The notes: generated by a model not told the origin, from the letters alone. Counted from the first letter of the stretch, positions 51,600 to 62,200 are shown. The stretch: DNA of 64,000 bases from Mya arenaria (GCF_026914265.1 NC_069124.1:18435088-18499087), one strand, 5' to 3'. Numbers and translations are program-made.

Positions 51600-52147
51600 A
51601 CAACATATACCATTGAAAAACAAAAACGTAAATTGACCAATACCATCAAATTATATCATTATGCCGTCGTTATTTGTTTGGTTTTTACTAGAAACAATGA
51701 CAAATAAAGGAAAATTCTCTGCTGCTTAATACTTATTACAATGCTATATAGTAATTATCGGTTGTTAGAAATGCCAAACGGTCCCGAACGCAACGTGACA
51801 TTTTGAAATGACTTACCTAAGCCTGATCTGAATTTATTGCTTGCTATGCATAACTAATTGTTTGGTACTTTGCTTGTTGTACATGGATGGGATATAGTTT
51901 TGCTTCAAAGGGCATACTCGGCTCTTAATAGTTTATTTGTTTATAATTACAGTATACACGGTATTTATGGTATGTGTGTCAAGACCTGTGTATTGTTGTT
52001 TTTCGAGTGTTTGCAATAATATGTGCCAAACACTACTATTTCGCACTAGGAGTTAAACAGTAACCCGGGTATATGCGAGCCGGAATCGTTTAGGCTATTG
52101 TACCCAGGTACAATATTAGAACCCCGTACCTGACCAATACAGCAATA
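51600..52147 (+). repeat. Large repeat unit, copy C, left part (interrupted by the transposon)
   Basis: Begins next to the GPCR 5' end. 51,604-51,780 is nearly identical to 60,347-60,530; the first 50 bp match exactly. Then come TTTTGAAATGA, GCTATGCATAACTAATTG and GTACCCAGGTACAATATTAG-ACC-AATACAGCAATA, matching copy B at 46,335-46,380. At this point the 7.03-kb transposon starts, and the unit resumes at 59,178. Confidence 0.78.
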
Positions 52148-52164
52148 GGGCATGTAAGTCACGT
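52148..52164 (+). repeat. Left terminal inverted repeat of the 7.03-kb transposon
   Basis: 17 bp, pairs with 59,161-59,177 at 14 positions. The first four bases (GGGC) and the block GTAAGTC are identical in both ends. This is the likely transposase recognition end. Confidence 0.85.
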
Positions 52165-52196
52165 CATGTGACCTCCGAGAATTAACGAGAGTTTGC

Positions 52197-52208
52197 ACTT
52201 CCGGGTAC
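52197..52208 (+). promoter_or_regulatory. ETS-like subterminal motif before the YqaJ start
   Basis: ACTTCCGGGTAC, whose reverse strand contains the ETS-family core CCGGAAGT, ends 14 bp before the first ATG of the plus-strand gene. The same 12 bases in the same orientation relative to the gene precede the transposase start. It may be a core promoter element, a transposase sub-terminal binding site, or both. Confidence 0.5.
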
Positions 52209-52222
52209 AAACAAACTACGAT

Positions 52223-55200
52223 ATGGCGCTGTCAATTTTGTACTGGTCGAGATACGTCGACGGCCATGTGAAGCTTACACGAAAAAGTGAAGCAGCGGTA
52301 GAAAGCGGGAGAGTATTACGATTTTCCATCGATGAACTGAGAGTGATACAGGCAAATGTTCAAGCAACCATGAGAGATACGTCGTATTCTGTCCAGGTAA
52401 ACAAACATCATTTTGTGTATTACACATTACTGTACAGTAAAAAAAAAAACGATTCATTCCGATTCATAGTGCCTGCTGCCTTGGTTAATATCCAGGAACT
52501 GTTACTTTCAAACGAAAATGTGTGGAGAACTACGTTTTAAATAATAACAAGTATTTATTGATGACTATAATGATGTATTACATATCTTCTCTTCTGTCCA
52601 TCTTAGGGTTGAAAACGTTGAGTTTGAGGGTGAAGTACACCTGTCCATTCATGTATATATATGATTACCCTTATGCATCTATAAAATATTGTGTATTTAT
52701 CAAATATTTACTTTTTTTACAACAGCAAAGAACCAAGTTGACAAAAAAATCTTTGGTCTGGTAAAAGCTTGAGGTCTGTATCGATGTCTGTTGAAAATGT
52801 TCTTATCCAGGGCTCTTAAGAGGACTGTCACAGCAGACGACAGATCATTTCTATATAACTGCCTAGGGCAGTTAGGGCGTTTCACAGTTTGCGAAATTGT
52901 TGGAGTTAAATGTTGATTTTTGTTACTGTTGTACAGTTGGGATTGAATAATATGTCTGTTCATTGACGTTGTCATTTTCATTATTTACCATAATTTGATC
53001 ATCATTTGTTTCTTCTGATAAAAAATGTTCTGCATTCAAAATATTTGGTCTAAACTTTGATAAAATTTTCTGAAATTGCAAATGACAAAATAATAATGTT
53101 TAGTATAATAATTAAATTAATATTGATAAACAAGGATCTTGTAAAATAATGATATAAACCTATTCACACGATTGTGCATTGTATGCATGTTATTTATGTA
53201 ATAGTTAACTTTTGCAATTTTCCTTTAATTAATGAAATTTATTATTTACTATCTACTTGTAGCTTTACACTGGATTCTGTTGGAGGAACCCAAGCCGCCA
53301 CAACTTCCATTACCAGTGATTGAAGATGTGTTAGTCAGCGAAGGATACTTTTCATCAGAAGATCCACGCACATATTTTAGGCGGTCACTTGTTCTGTCCC
53401 AGGAGAAGATCACCCAGATAGCCTTCATGACAACCGGGCAGAGGGAAAACTCCCTTTGGGCAACCGCCAGAAAGCTGCGATTCACTGCCTCCAACTTTGG
53501 ACAAATAATTGCTGCTTCCAAACGCAATCGGTAAAGCTATGGATGATAAACTAAGCAATAGGTCTCTTGTAAAACTATCTTTATTACTATTTTTCCCTTT
53601 TATCCAAGCATTATGATAGCAATATACTTTGTATTCAGTTATATACAACTGTTAATAACATGTGTGATGTCACTTAAGTATGATAATGTATTTACAGATT
53701 ATGTGCGTCCCTGAAGAAACGGCTACTGAGCGCCTACAATCTTCAGAAGAGGGCGCCTATCCAGTGGTGGATAACTCATGAGAAAAATGGGTTAGATGCA
53801 TATTGCAGAACTGGAGGTGTGACATTGGTACAAACTGGTAAATATTTAAATGTCTTTTTTTCTGATTCATGAAAAATATCCAATGATACTAATTATTGAA
53901 CATGCTTAATGCTGTAAGGTACCATAAAGTTTTGTACATTTTAATGTGATTTGGTACCTAATGACATCAACCAGTTACTGCATGTTAATATATTACACAA
54001 TGCACAAATGATAATGTGATATGAATAATTAATTTCAAAATTGGATTCATCTTCATCTGTGTTACAAAGCTCATTTCAATGTACATTTTAAGTTCCCACC
54101 ACTTTTCATTGACCTTCATGTATATTACATTTGTATTGAGATGAAAATGATTATAATACTGTTAGTGGTACTTGCTATATTCAAGAATCACTAGTCTATG
54201 TATTATTGTTGAGAATGTTTGATTGTAAAGTATTGAAGTTTAATATTTGTAGTTTGCTGATAAATAAACAAGTAGAGATTTAGCTCTCTGTGTAATGCAT
54301 CAACCTTGTTATCAAGAGGTTTGTGATTTGAGCCCCAGTATGGGTACATTCATTAATTGACCAGTGTCGTTAAACCATATTGTAGCTGATGCCTGTTTAT
54401 GTGTATCTAATTTTGTACAGGCATTTGGCTTCATGAATCAGGCATCTTTGGGGCTTCACCTGATGGGTTTGTTCAAGGGGATTATTGTGGCCGCGTTCAC
54501 CTTCAAGAGAAGGAACAGCCAGCAATGTCACCAGACTTCATCGAGGTGAAGTGCCCTTTCTCGGCCAAGGACATGACTATTACGGAGGCATGCCATTCAA
54601 ACAATGACTTCTACCTAGGTATTTTCACTCATTTTATTCTCTAAGATGATTTTCAATATAAGTGAAAAATAATAATTTTATCTCTGGATTGTTGACACAG
54701 AAAAAGGTGGACATAAACTGTAAACACATATCACAAACTGTTAACTTGATTTATCGCTTGATTGAAGATGTTGATGCTGGTTGCTTATACCATTATATTG
54801 CAGTTAACTATCAACTACTATTATTTATTTAACTTAAAGCTGCACTGTCACATATTGATTTTTTTTATTTTTTTTATTTTTATCTTGGAATGAGCCATTT
54901 TTTGCATATATATACATTTATATAAATGCCAGGAAACGAGTGATGTAAGACTGCTGACATAAGAGCAGATCGAAGTTTTCATATTTACGTTTTCAAAATT
55001 GATGTACTATGGTTATAAGCGTTAATATTGCTCGAAGAGAAATGAAATTTTCGGCAGTTTTCCAACCAATTGAGATATGTTCTATAGTGAGTTATCTCTT
55101 ATGACTGAATTGAAGGCATTGATTCCAAAATCAGCTGATTCTGAGACCAAAAAAGAGGTCAAAACTGTCAGTCTGTGAGGGTGCAGCTTTAAGTAATCAT

Positions 55201-55495
55201 TTTAAATAAAAATGAAACAAGCATTTTTTGTTCATAAGATATGATCAAAAGACGGCTTTGTTTTTTTTTTCCAGACTTATCTCCAGATGGCAGGATGTGC
55301 TTGAAACGCTCACATGACTACTGGCACCAAATTCAGGGACAGCTTCATATTACTGGCACTCAGTGTTGTGATTTGGTTGTTTGGACAACGAAAGCCATGC
55401 AAATTGTTAGAATATTAAAAGACAATTCTTGGGCAATTAGTATGTCTTCTATGATTGATTTTTACATGTTGACATTTTTACCATCTCTAAAATGA
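52223..55495 (+). CDS. YqaJ-type exonuclease gene of the transposon (multi-exon, N-terminal part uncertain)
   Basis: Four exons are secure and in phase: 53,263-53,530, 53,698-53,837, 54,421-54,618 and 55,275-55,495 (stop). They encode a complete YqaJ/lambda-exonuclease-like domain: ARKLRFTASNFG, IQWWITHEK, ESGIFGASPDG (catalytic Asp), FIEVKCPF (catalytic Glu-x-Lys) and HQIQGQLHITGTQCCD (catalytic Gln), then VVWTTK and a C-terminal IDFYMLTFLPSLK. A first exon at 52,223-52,396 (MALSILYWSRYVDGH... to SYSVQ|GTAAAC) fits the usual N-terminus of these proteins. A further segment at about 52,774-52,886 (ALKRTVTADDRSFLYNCLGQ, GRFT) clearly belongs to the family, but its donor appears to have lost a G (TTCACA|GTTTGC), which puts it one base out of phase with the next exon. 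The SWIM-type zinc finger often present near the N-terminus was not found. The nuclease presumably acts on DNA ends during transposition. The gene converges on the transposase gene. Confidence 0.75.
54274..54346 (+). repeat. Possible tRNA-like SINE remnant in a YqaJ intron
   Basis: TAGCTCTCTGTG resembles an A-box and GTGATTTGAGCCCC a B-box at tRNA spacing, with an anticodon-arm-like ACCTTGTTATCAAGAGGT between them. The acceptor stem is not convincing. Confidence 0.4.
54834..55192. mobile_element. 359-bp MITE with TTAA ends, nested in the YqaJ gene intron
   Basis: Both ends read CTTAAAGCTGCAC inward, followed by TGTCACA-ATTGA on the left and CCTCACAGACTGA on the right. TTAA at 54,834-54,837 and 55,189-55,192 fits a TTAA target duplication of the piggyBac type. 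The internal sequence is non-coding and begins with a T-rich run. It lies entirely within the intron between the exons ending 54,618 and starting 55,275, so it leaves the reading frame untouched. Confidence 0.75.
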
Positions 55496-55921
55496 AGATA
55501 TACTTTATTGAGTTTATTTTTTTCATGAAAATGATGAATGTACTTTTGTAATAGCTGACACTGAAAATGGACCATTGTCAGAGTTTGACACTGTGCCATG
55601 ATAAAAGATAAGAGATTGAGTAGTGTGTATCACATTCAATGTTAACTATCAAACAATGCTTTAACAAATTTCTATCATCTTTGAAAACTATTTTAAAGTT
55701 TGAATTTTTTTTAATTGAATCAATTATTTTAAACAAAAGGGAAGTCCTGCGATCATTACAGAAACTCTTTTTGTACAAAAAAGAAATTTGGTGTGTTACC
55801 TTTGTTTGTCATAAATATAATACCGCTTTTTTAAATTTCATACAGGTGGTGTTTGATTATCATGCACAGGACACAAACTGAAGTAAAAGAAAGATCTTTT
55901 CATTTAGTTGTTTAATATGTT

Positions 55922-58900
55922 TCACTCCAAAATCTCATATTTATCAGCAATTTCCTTCAATAATGGTGCTTGAAGGTTAACCAAACAGCAACATAGTTGA
56001 AATATTTTGGTTGACAAATGTCTATACTGAGCAGGAATATGATTTAAAATATCATATTTTTTTATTCTTTCGTTTGCTCTTTCAACATGGATTCTACTTC
56101 TTCCTATTTTGAAACACAATTCAGCCTCTTCCTTAGTAAAATGTCCTTTACTGGATAAAAATGGTGGAATATTTAAAGAAACACCAGCTGGAAGTTTATC
56201 AAATATATTAAATCCTTTGTCTGCTAGAATTAGATCTCCAGGCTGAAGCTGGTCTAGAACATGACAATGTTCGACTATTGCAGCATCAGATGTGGAACCT
56301 GGATATAAATCTGAACTGTAAACAAGTGCACCATTTGGAGCAACACAGGTTACAGCCTTAACAGTGTGTCTGCTTTTGTAGCTGCTGTAAGACAGCGACT
56401 GGCTGTTCATATCTGATGGCACATCTTGTATGATTTCTGTAGCATCCATAGCGATTCTAGCAGAGGTGAAATCTTCAAATGATTTTGGCATGGAGCCTTT
56501 GCATTTCAGCTGGCTTGGAATTCCTACTGCCTTTAAAACACCATCATGTAGTATTTCATGCAATACAGATATGTAGGTGTTGATAACATTAGACACAGTT
56601 GCCCTGCTGGTATTGAACCGGACAGCTAAATGTAGGTCCTTACAATTCAACCTTAGTTTCATCAAAGCCATCAGAAGTTGATCCTGAATGCTAAAGCATG
56701 TGACTGTCCAACCAGCATAATAGTTGAATGGGGCCATCCTCTGAACCATGCTCGCCAGCACTTGAAAAACATCTGTTGGGAATGACGTGTACAACAGCAT
56801 CTGCAAAACAGTGAATCAATATACTGTCAGTTAATTCCATGCGACTGTTGTATATTATGTTACGATAAATGATGTTGGGCATTCAGTAGACATATCACTA
56901 TATGAAATCTGAGTATTTGTCAAAAAGTAAAAATGCTTATGACCAATGTAAACAACACACTTGTTTTGACAATAAGTGGTACTTTAAGTACTTTAAAGGC
57001 AATATATGTATTCATACTATTTATATATTTATCATTTGGTAAATGTCCTTTTGATAAAAACAATTGTTTTGTTTCATCGAGATATCAATCTTAATTCATA
57101 TTGTCAACACAAACATTTCCCATTTTCACTCGTGAAAATATTACTTTTGATGTTCACTAGATTAAATAAATTTAATATGTCACTGAACAAATCCTTTTGA
57201 AGTAAACAAACTTACTTTATCTATATCATGAATTATATCTTGCAGCGTCAGCCTTGGTTTCGACAGTTTAAGAGTTTTGATTTCATTTTCTAACTCTGAA
57301 ATCTGCTCCTCCAGCTGTGGAACTGAAACATTTTGTATGACAAAAGTAACTAAAACTGCCTATGACACCTGGGAGTAAAATGTTTTTGTCCAAGATGCCC
57401 CTGGAATGGCCAAAAATAAGAAAAACGAATATTAATTACAAATTGGAACATTCTATATAAAGTAAATTTATTAAAATATACTTGTAAATGGTGGACAAAG
57501 TAAAGGACAACATAAAAGTTAAATGATGCAGGGATTGATTTTTGAATTTTGTTGTGACAATTCACATGAAATAATATATTCAGCAAAAATAAGTTTGTCT
57601 TCATGTATGTTCAAATGGTTCAGGACATAGTACTGGTCAGAGAGTATAAAACTTATTGAGGTTGGTTAGCTCAGTTTGTAAGAGCATCTGTATTGCAAGG
57701 GGATCTTGGGTTTGATCTCTGGATTGACCGCGTTCTTTTTTGAGTCTGTAATATTTGTATGAATACTAAAAAATGTACCAGATTTTGAACACGCTGTAGA
57801 GCCTTCCATATCATCCATTTCTGACAATGGCTGCTTTATGTAGCTATGGTCACGGTTGCTGCCAGTGGCTGTATCAGGCACGTCAATTTCTGGTTCCACA
57901 GCCTCTTCCACCTTGCGTTTTTTACGTCTGGATAAAAATTAATAAATAAATGAAATGTATAAATATCATTTCAAATAACAATTACAGACCTTGTTGCAAT
58001 TTAGTAACTGTAGTCTAATTATTTTAATCATACTGAAACTACTAAAAAGCACATTATGATTGGGATATTAATCACAGTGACTATGATTTATAAGGATATT
58101 GGACAACAAATAGTGTTATTATCGTACAAGGAAGTTCTGTCTAGCATAAGCTGTGAAAAGTTTTAAAACAATAACACTACACAACATATTCATTAAATTT
58201 ACCTTGTTGGGGTTGGTAGGTCTGGAAAGCTGCCAACATCTTTACTGAAGCTGAAGATGGTTGGACCATTCTCCTTCTTCCCATTAACAAAATGACAGCT
58301 ACATACCCGGTCGTTGCTGTTATATGGCCTGTCTGCCCGTCTGAAATGTTGTCATGAATACGTTTATAATCATACTATTGAAAATACTGGGACAATCCAA
58401 GCAGTTGAACATTTAAACAGTGATAAGGCGTCCTTGTAAGAACAATTATTTAAATATGTAGATATACTGTACAATAGTAAGACATAAACTGCTCATGTTA
58501 TACAACTCAACCAGTACTGTCACTACATCAATAAATGACGTGTGGATTTTAGGCCATACACATTTAGGTACAATTGAGTATCTCACTTCTGTCAGTAACT
58601 TTTTAACTTTTGTTAATACAATTAAGTAAAGTAACTGAATCAAGTAACAAAATGCACTTTTCAATGAAAATTTAAGAAAGATCTTGCCACCATACTGTAC
58701 ATTACAAATATATGAACGTGTCTCTTTAATTGAGATGGGTGGGGTAATGATATAACAGATAGACGACGGTTCTGTTTAATTAGTTTTACCCTCGTTATCT
58801 CGTAGTATTCACACTATTGGTGAATCAGCATGGAAAAAAGTACACAACATATCGTGTATCTTAAATTCAACTGTTGATGAACAGTAATAAATAGCAAAGG

Positions 58901-59112
58901 TCATTTATGTCAGCAACATCGTCTGATCGACTGACAAAATGAACATTATTTAGTCACAATTAGTGTTTGTAGACAATTTTTTGCAATTACCTGCATCTGT
59001 CAATCCATTTCTTTCTGTCCTTGTCATTAGTCGGAAACCTGTAGAGTCCACAGGCCTGTCTGCCCCCTGTGCGATGCGTAAAGCCAAAAGCATAACAATA
59101 CACCATTTTCAT
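55922..59112 (-). CDS. THAP + HTH + DDE transposase of the transposon (5 exons, 464 aa)
   Basis: Exons on the minus strand: 59,112-58,991, 58,340-58,203, 57,927-57,779, 57,322-57,216 and 56,800-55,922. Every junction is GT/AG, phases agree, and the total of 1395 nt gives 464 residues with no internal stop. Residues 1-80 form a THAP-type zinc finger ([30 protein letters not shown]). A basic NLS-like RKKRKV follows near residue 88, then a short coiled coil ([19 protein letters not shown]). A helix-turn-helix is at about 207-260 ([16 protein letters not shown]... ATVSNVI). The catalytic domain has Asp in AMDATE (about 291), Asp in ILADKGF (about 366) and Glu in [11 protein letters not shown] (about 412), as in Pfam DDE_Tnp_4. 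The expected second zinc cysteine of the THAP finger (C-x4-C) is Phe here, which may weaken DNA binding. ATG at 59,112 was chosen over the in-frame ATG at 59,106 because it is first. Otherwise the gene looks intact. Confidence 0.9.
57660..57729 (+). repeat. tRNA-Ala-like sequence (anticodon TGC) in a transposase intron
   Basis: GGTTGGTTAGCTCAG opens a cloverleaf whose seven acceptor pairs all form if G-U is allowed (GGTTGGT with ATTGACC). The D-stem is perfect (GCTC/GAGC) and the anticodon loop is ATTGCAA. The anticodon stem has a G-G mismatch and the T-stem is almost entirely wobble, with TTTGATC as its loop. It is best read as a decayed tRNA-Ala-derived SINE or pseudogene in the intron between 57,322 and 57,779. 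Confidence 0.55.
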
Positions 59113-59125
59113 AAATGGCGGTGAT

Positions 59126-59137
59126 GTACCCGGAAGT
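59126..59137 (-). promoter_or_regulatory. ETS-like subterminal motif before the transposase start
   Basis: Minus-strand ACTTCCGGGTAC ends 13 bp before the transposase ATG at 59,112 and repeats exactly the motif in front of the YqaJ start at the other end. CCGCCATTT just downstream recalls a YY1 site, which is common near TATA-less starts. Confidence 0.5.
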
Positions 59138-59160
59138 CCGAAACCGAAAGTGAAAGTAAA

Positions 59161-59177
59161 ACGAGACTTACGCGCCC
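59161..59177 (-). repeat. Right terminal inverted repeat of the 7.03-kb transposon
   Basis: Reverse complement of the left end at 14 of 17 positions. The differences are AT to GC at positions 5-6 and A to T at position 14 of the repeat. Confidence 0.85.
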
Positions 59178-62100
59178 TATACCATACATGTTTTTGGAGG
59201 TATTCACATGTGTTTTTACTTTAGCCTGCTGCTTGTTCAAGTGAAAGAAAGATATATTACTTCTCAATGTGTTTTACCAAGATGATGTTCCCCAAACTTA
59301 GTTTTTTGTTTCAGACAAGATGGTTTCTTTGAGGTGTTTTAAAATAGGGATGAAACCTTAATTTACTTTGCTATGTTGTTTTTATTCTGTGGAATGAAAT
59401 GTGTATATAAGGGTTTCCGTGGATAATAGGCATTCGGGTACCCGGGTCCAAAATATACCAACCGTCCATGCCCTACTTGGCACAAAAGATCACCGTCGGT
59501 GGCGATTCCAGTTGTTTCGTTAGAGGTAGGCGCAAAATCACATACCTAACTTTTCGCATGCCTTCCCTCCTTCCTAAAACCAATTTTATGGTTTAGATGT
59601 CGTTAAAGTGGCTTTGAAATATGTAGCTAATTGAGTTTCTGATATACTGTACTCATATTATTTCTCCGATATTGACATACAAAATTACACTTGGACATAT
59701 TAAAGGGTGGGGGCGTACCGGATGTGCCCGACCCCTCTCTCTCCCCTAAGGAGGGATTCAACGGATTCGTTTGAGCCCTCTGTTCCTTTTATATGAATTA
59801 AGGGGTGGCATCTATTCGATGAATCAAATACCCTACTATTCTGTCAAATATTGGCTTCTGGTGTCCCAATATAATGGTATCAGTTAAAACGGTGTTGTTC
59901 TTGTTTTCAAAAATCAGAACCATTTTTTTAAACCGTTGATCTCACATGTGTGAATGAATATAAAAAATCAATACCATCATCATATACGCTCATAATACTA
60001 TGGCAGTTTAAGTGCTCTCTATATTTCAACACAATTAGGCACATAAACTAACCGTTTCAAGACCGATAAAATTTGGTTGTAGTAACATACTCTTTCTCAA
60101 CATTAAATTTACATTCCTATGTAAAGATACCTTAAACAATATCATTTCGAAGGAATAGACGAACATACAAAAGTACAAACATTGGGCGAACTCATACTGA
60201 ATTTTCTTAACAAGAACGTACACTGATTTTACATTTTCAATTAAAATAGCTAAATTATCCAACAGAAGTTAGTATTCGAAAAGGGAGATAAACCACCGAA
60301 AAATGTTGGTGGTAGTTAACGGGAAGATCATACATTAAGATGAAACAACATATACCATTGAAAAACAAAAACGTAAATTGACCAATACCATCAAATGATA
60401 GTATTATGTCGTTGTCATTTGTTTGGTTTTTACTAGAAACAATGGCAAATAGGGACAATTCTCTGCTGCTAAATACTTATTACAATGCTATAAAGTAATT
60501 ATCGGTTGTTAGAAATGTCAAACGGTGCGGGTACAATTACTCGTACATAAAGTTTTTCTGCGATAAACTGTCACTCATTCGTCTTCCATAGTGTAATAAC
60601 TTATTGGCTCACACTTGTTATACCTTTTTCCCACAAAGTAAGCGCTAAGCTTGACACTTGTCACGCCATTTGTCATCAAAGAAAGCGCTCATCCTCAAAC
60701 TTGTCATACCCTTTGCCAAAAAAAGTGATCACGTATCCTCACACTTGTCATAGCATTACCAACAAAGTAAACGCTCAGCCTCAAACTTGTTATACCCTTT
60801 GCCAACAAAGTAAACGCTCAGCCTCAAACTTGTCATACCCTTTGCCAACAAAGTAAACGCTCATCCTCACACTTATCATACCCTTTGCCAACAAAAAAAA
60901 CACTCAGCCTCAAACTTGTTATACCCTTTGCCAACAAAGTAAACACTCAGCCTCAAACTTGTTATACCCTTTGCCAACAAAGTAAACGCTCAGCCTCAAA
61001 CTTGCCATACCCTTTGCCAACAAGGCAAGCGCTCAGCCTCAAACTTGTTATACCCTTTGCCAACAAAGTAAACGCTCAGCCTCAAACTTGTTATACCCTT
61101 TGCCAACAAAGTAAACGCTCAGCCTCAAACTTGTTATACCCTTTGCCAACAAAGTAAACACTCAGCCTCAAACTTGTTATACCCTTTGCCAACAAAGTAA
61201 ACGCTCAGCCTCAAACTTGTCATACCCTTTGCCAACAAAGTAAGCACTCATCCTCACACTTATCATACCCTTTGCCAACAAAATAAACACTCAGCCTCAA
61301 ACTTGTTATACCCTTTGACAACAAAGTAAGCACTCATCCTCACACTTATCATACCCTTTTCCAACAAAGTAAACGCTCAGCCTCAAACTTGTTATACCCT
61401 TTGCCAACAAAGTAAACGCTCAGCCTCAAACTTGTCATACCCTTTGCCAACAAAGTAAACGCTCTGCCTCAAACTTGTCATACCCTTTGCCAACAAGGCA
61501 AGCGCTCAGCCTCACACTTTTCATAACATATGCCAACAAAGTGTTAAGAGCGTATGGCCACAAAGTAGAAAGTCACAGAAAAGAACCGCCGAAGACAACT
61601 TAACATTAAACTTCTAATGCCACAATTTGTATATTTAAAATTATTGCCTTGGAATGGTCAATGAAATGAATTAAGATGTCAATCGGGCCTAACCTGAATT
61701 ACGAGTGCTTAACCTCACACTTGCCCGATCATTGATCTATACATGAAGAATTATAGTGACACTCTTACTCAAAATCAAAACATACACATGTATAGCAAAC
61801 ATAAATTTTGACTGATAAAACTTAACTAACTAAATAATACATTTATGGAAAATATGAAATACTAATTACTAGTTTCTAACCATATATTTAATAGCTGAAA
61901 ACACAAAAAAAAATATTAAATGATTGATGAATGCTAAAAGATTTATTGTGGTGTACTATAGTCTCATAAGGTAGAAATACTGTGTTGTATGAACATTTCT
62001 TTCAAATTAAACTCGGTAACCTTCATAAGAACCATTGTTTTCGACATTTATTCATCCTTTTTGGAATAGTAAAACAATAGTATTACTTGTGATAAATCTT

Positions 62101-62200
62101 ATTTGGGAGTAAGAGTGCATCTTTAAAGATGTAAGCCGAGTCGGGGCCAGCTTCAACTTGAATGTAATGAAGTATAGAACAAAAACATCATAGCATTATG
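59178..62200 (+). repeat. Large repeat unit, copy C, right part
   Basis: Resumes directly after the transposon with ACATGTG-TTTTTAC-TTAGCC, CTGCTTGTTCAAGTGAAA, GATGATGTTCCCCAAAC and CCGTCCATGCCCTACTTGGC, then GGGCGAACTCATACTGAATTT, AAAGGGAGATAAA with GGTGGTAGTTAACGGGAAG, a block duplicated from 51,604-51,780 (at 60,347-60,530), a 43-bp tandem array (60,595-61,560), GCCTTGGAATGGTCAATG, TTAACCTCACACTTGCCC, and near the end CCAGCTTCAACTTGAATG-AATGAAGTATA. The order is the same as in copies A and B. Confidence 0.78.
60595..61560. repeat. 43-bp tandem array, about 22 units
   Basis: Units centred on CTCAGCCTCAAACTTGT, TATACCCTTTGCCAACAAAG and TAAACG repeat at exact 43-bp steps (TCAAAC at 60,781, 60,824 and on). 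Most units differ at only a few sites. The 90-codon frame inside arises from the repeat (three units make 43 codons) and is not a gene. The core resembles the GCGCTCAACCTCACACTTG segment near the 3' end of the large repeat unit. Confidence 0.95.

Larger units (their letters stand above)
52148..59177. mobile_element. 7.03-kb DNA transposon with YqaJ nuclease and THAP-DDE transposase (ISL2EU-like)
   Basis: The termini are inverted: left GGGCATGTAAGTCACGT (52,148-52,164) and right, read inward on the minus strand, GGGCGCGTAAGTCTCGT (59,177-59,161), 14 of 17 identical. A second shared motif, ACTTCCGGGTAC, lies 49 bp in on the left (52,197-52,208) and 40 bp in on the right (59,126-59,137). The flanks read ...CAATA| and |TATACC..., so the target duplication is most simply TA; ATA is possible if the right end includes one more T. 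Copy B of the surrounding repeat (46,320-46,520) has the same flanks without the element. Inside are two convergent genes with introns. The combination of an IS5/Harbinger-like DDE transposase with a YqaJ exonuclease is, as I recall, characteristic of ISL2EU elements. Confidence 0.88.

Noticed and set aside
55639..55881. Extra 3' exon of the YqaJ gene (acceptor before VVFDYHAQDTN)
   Set aside because: The exon ending at 55,495 already finishes with the C-terminal pattern usual for the family and a stop, so a further exon is not needed.
60885..61157. 90-codon repetitive protein
   Set aside because: It arises because three 43-bp units make 43 codons. The remainder of the array is not open in that frame.
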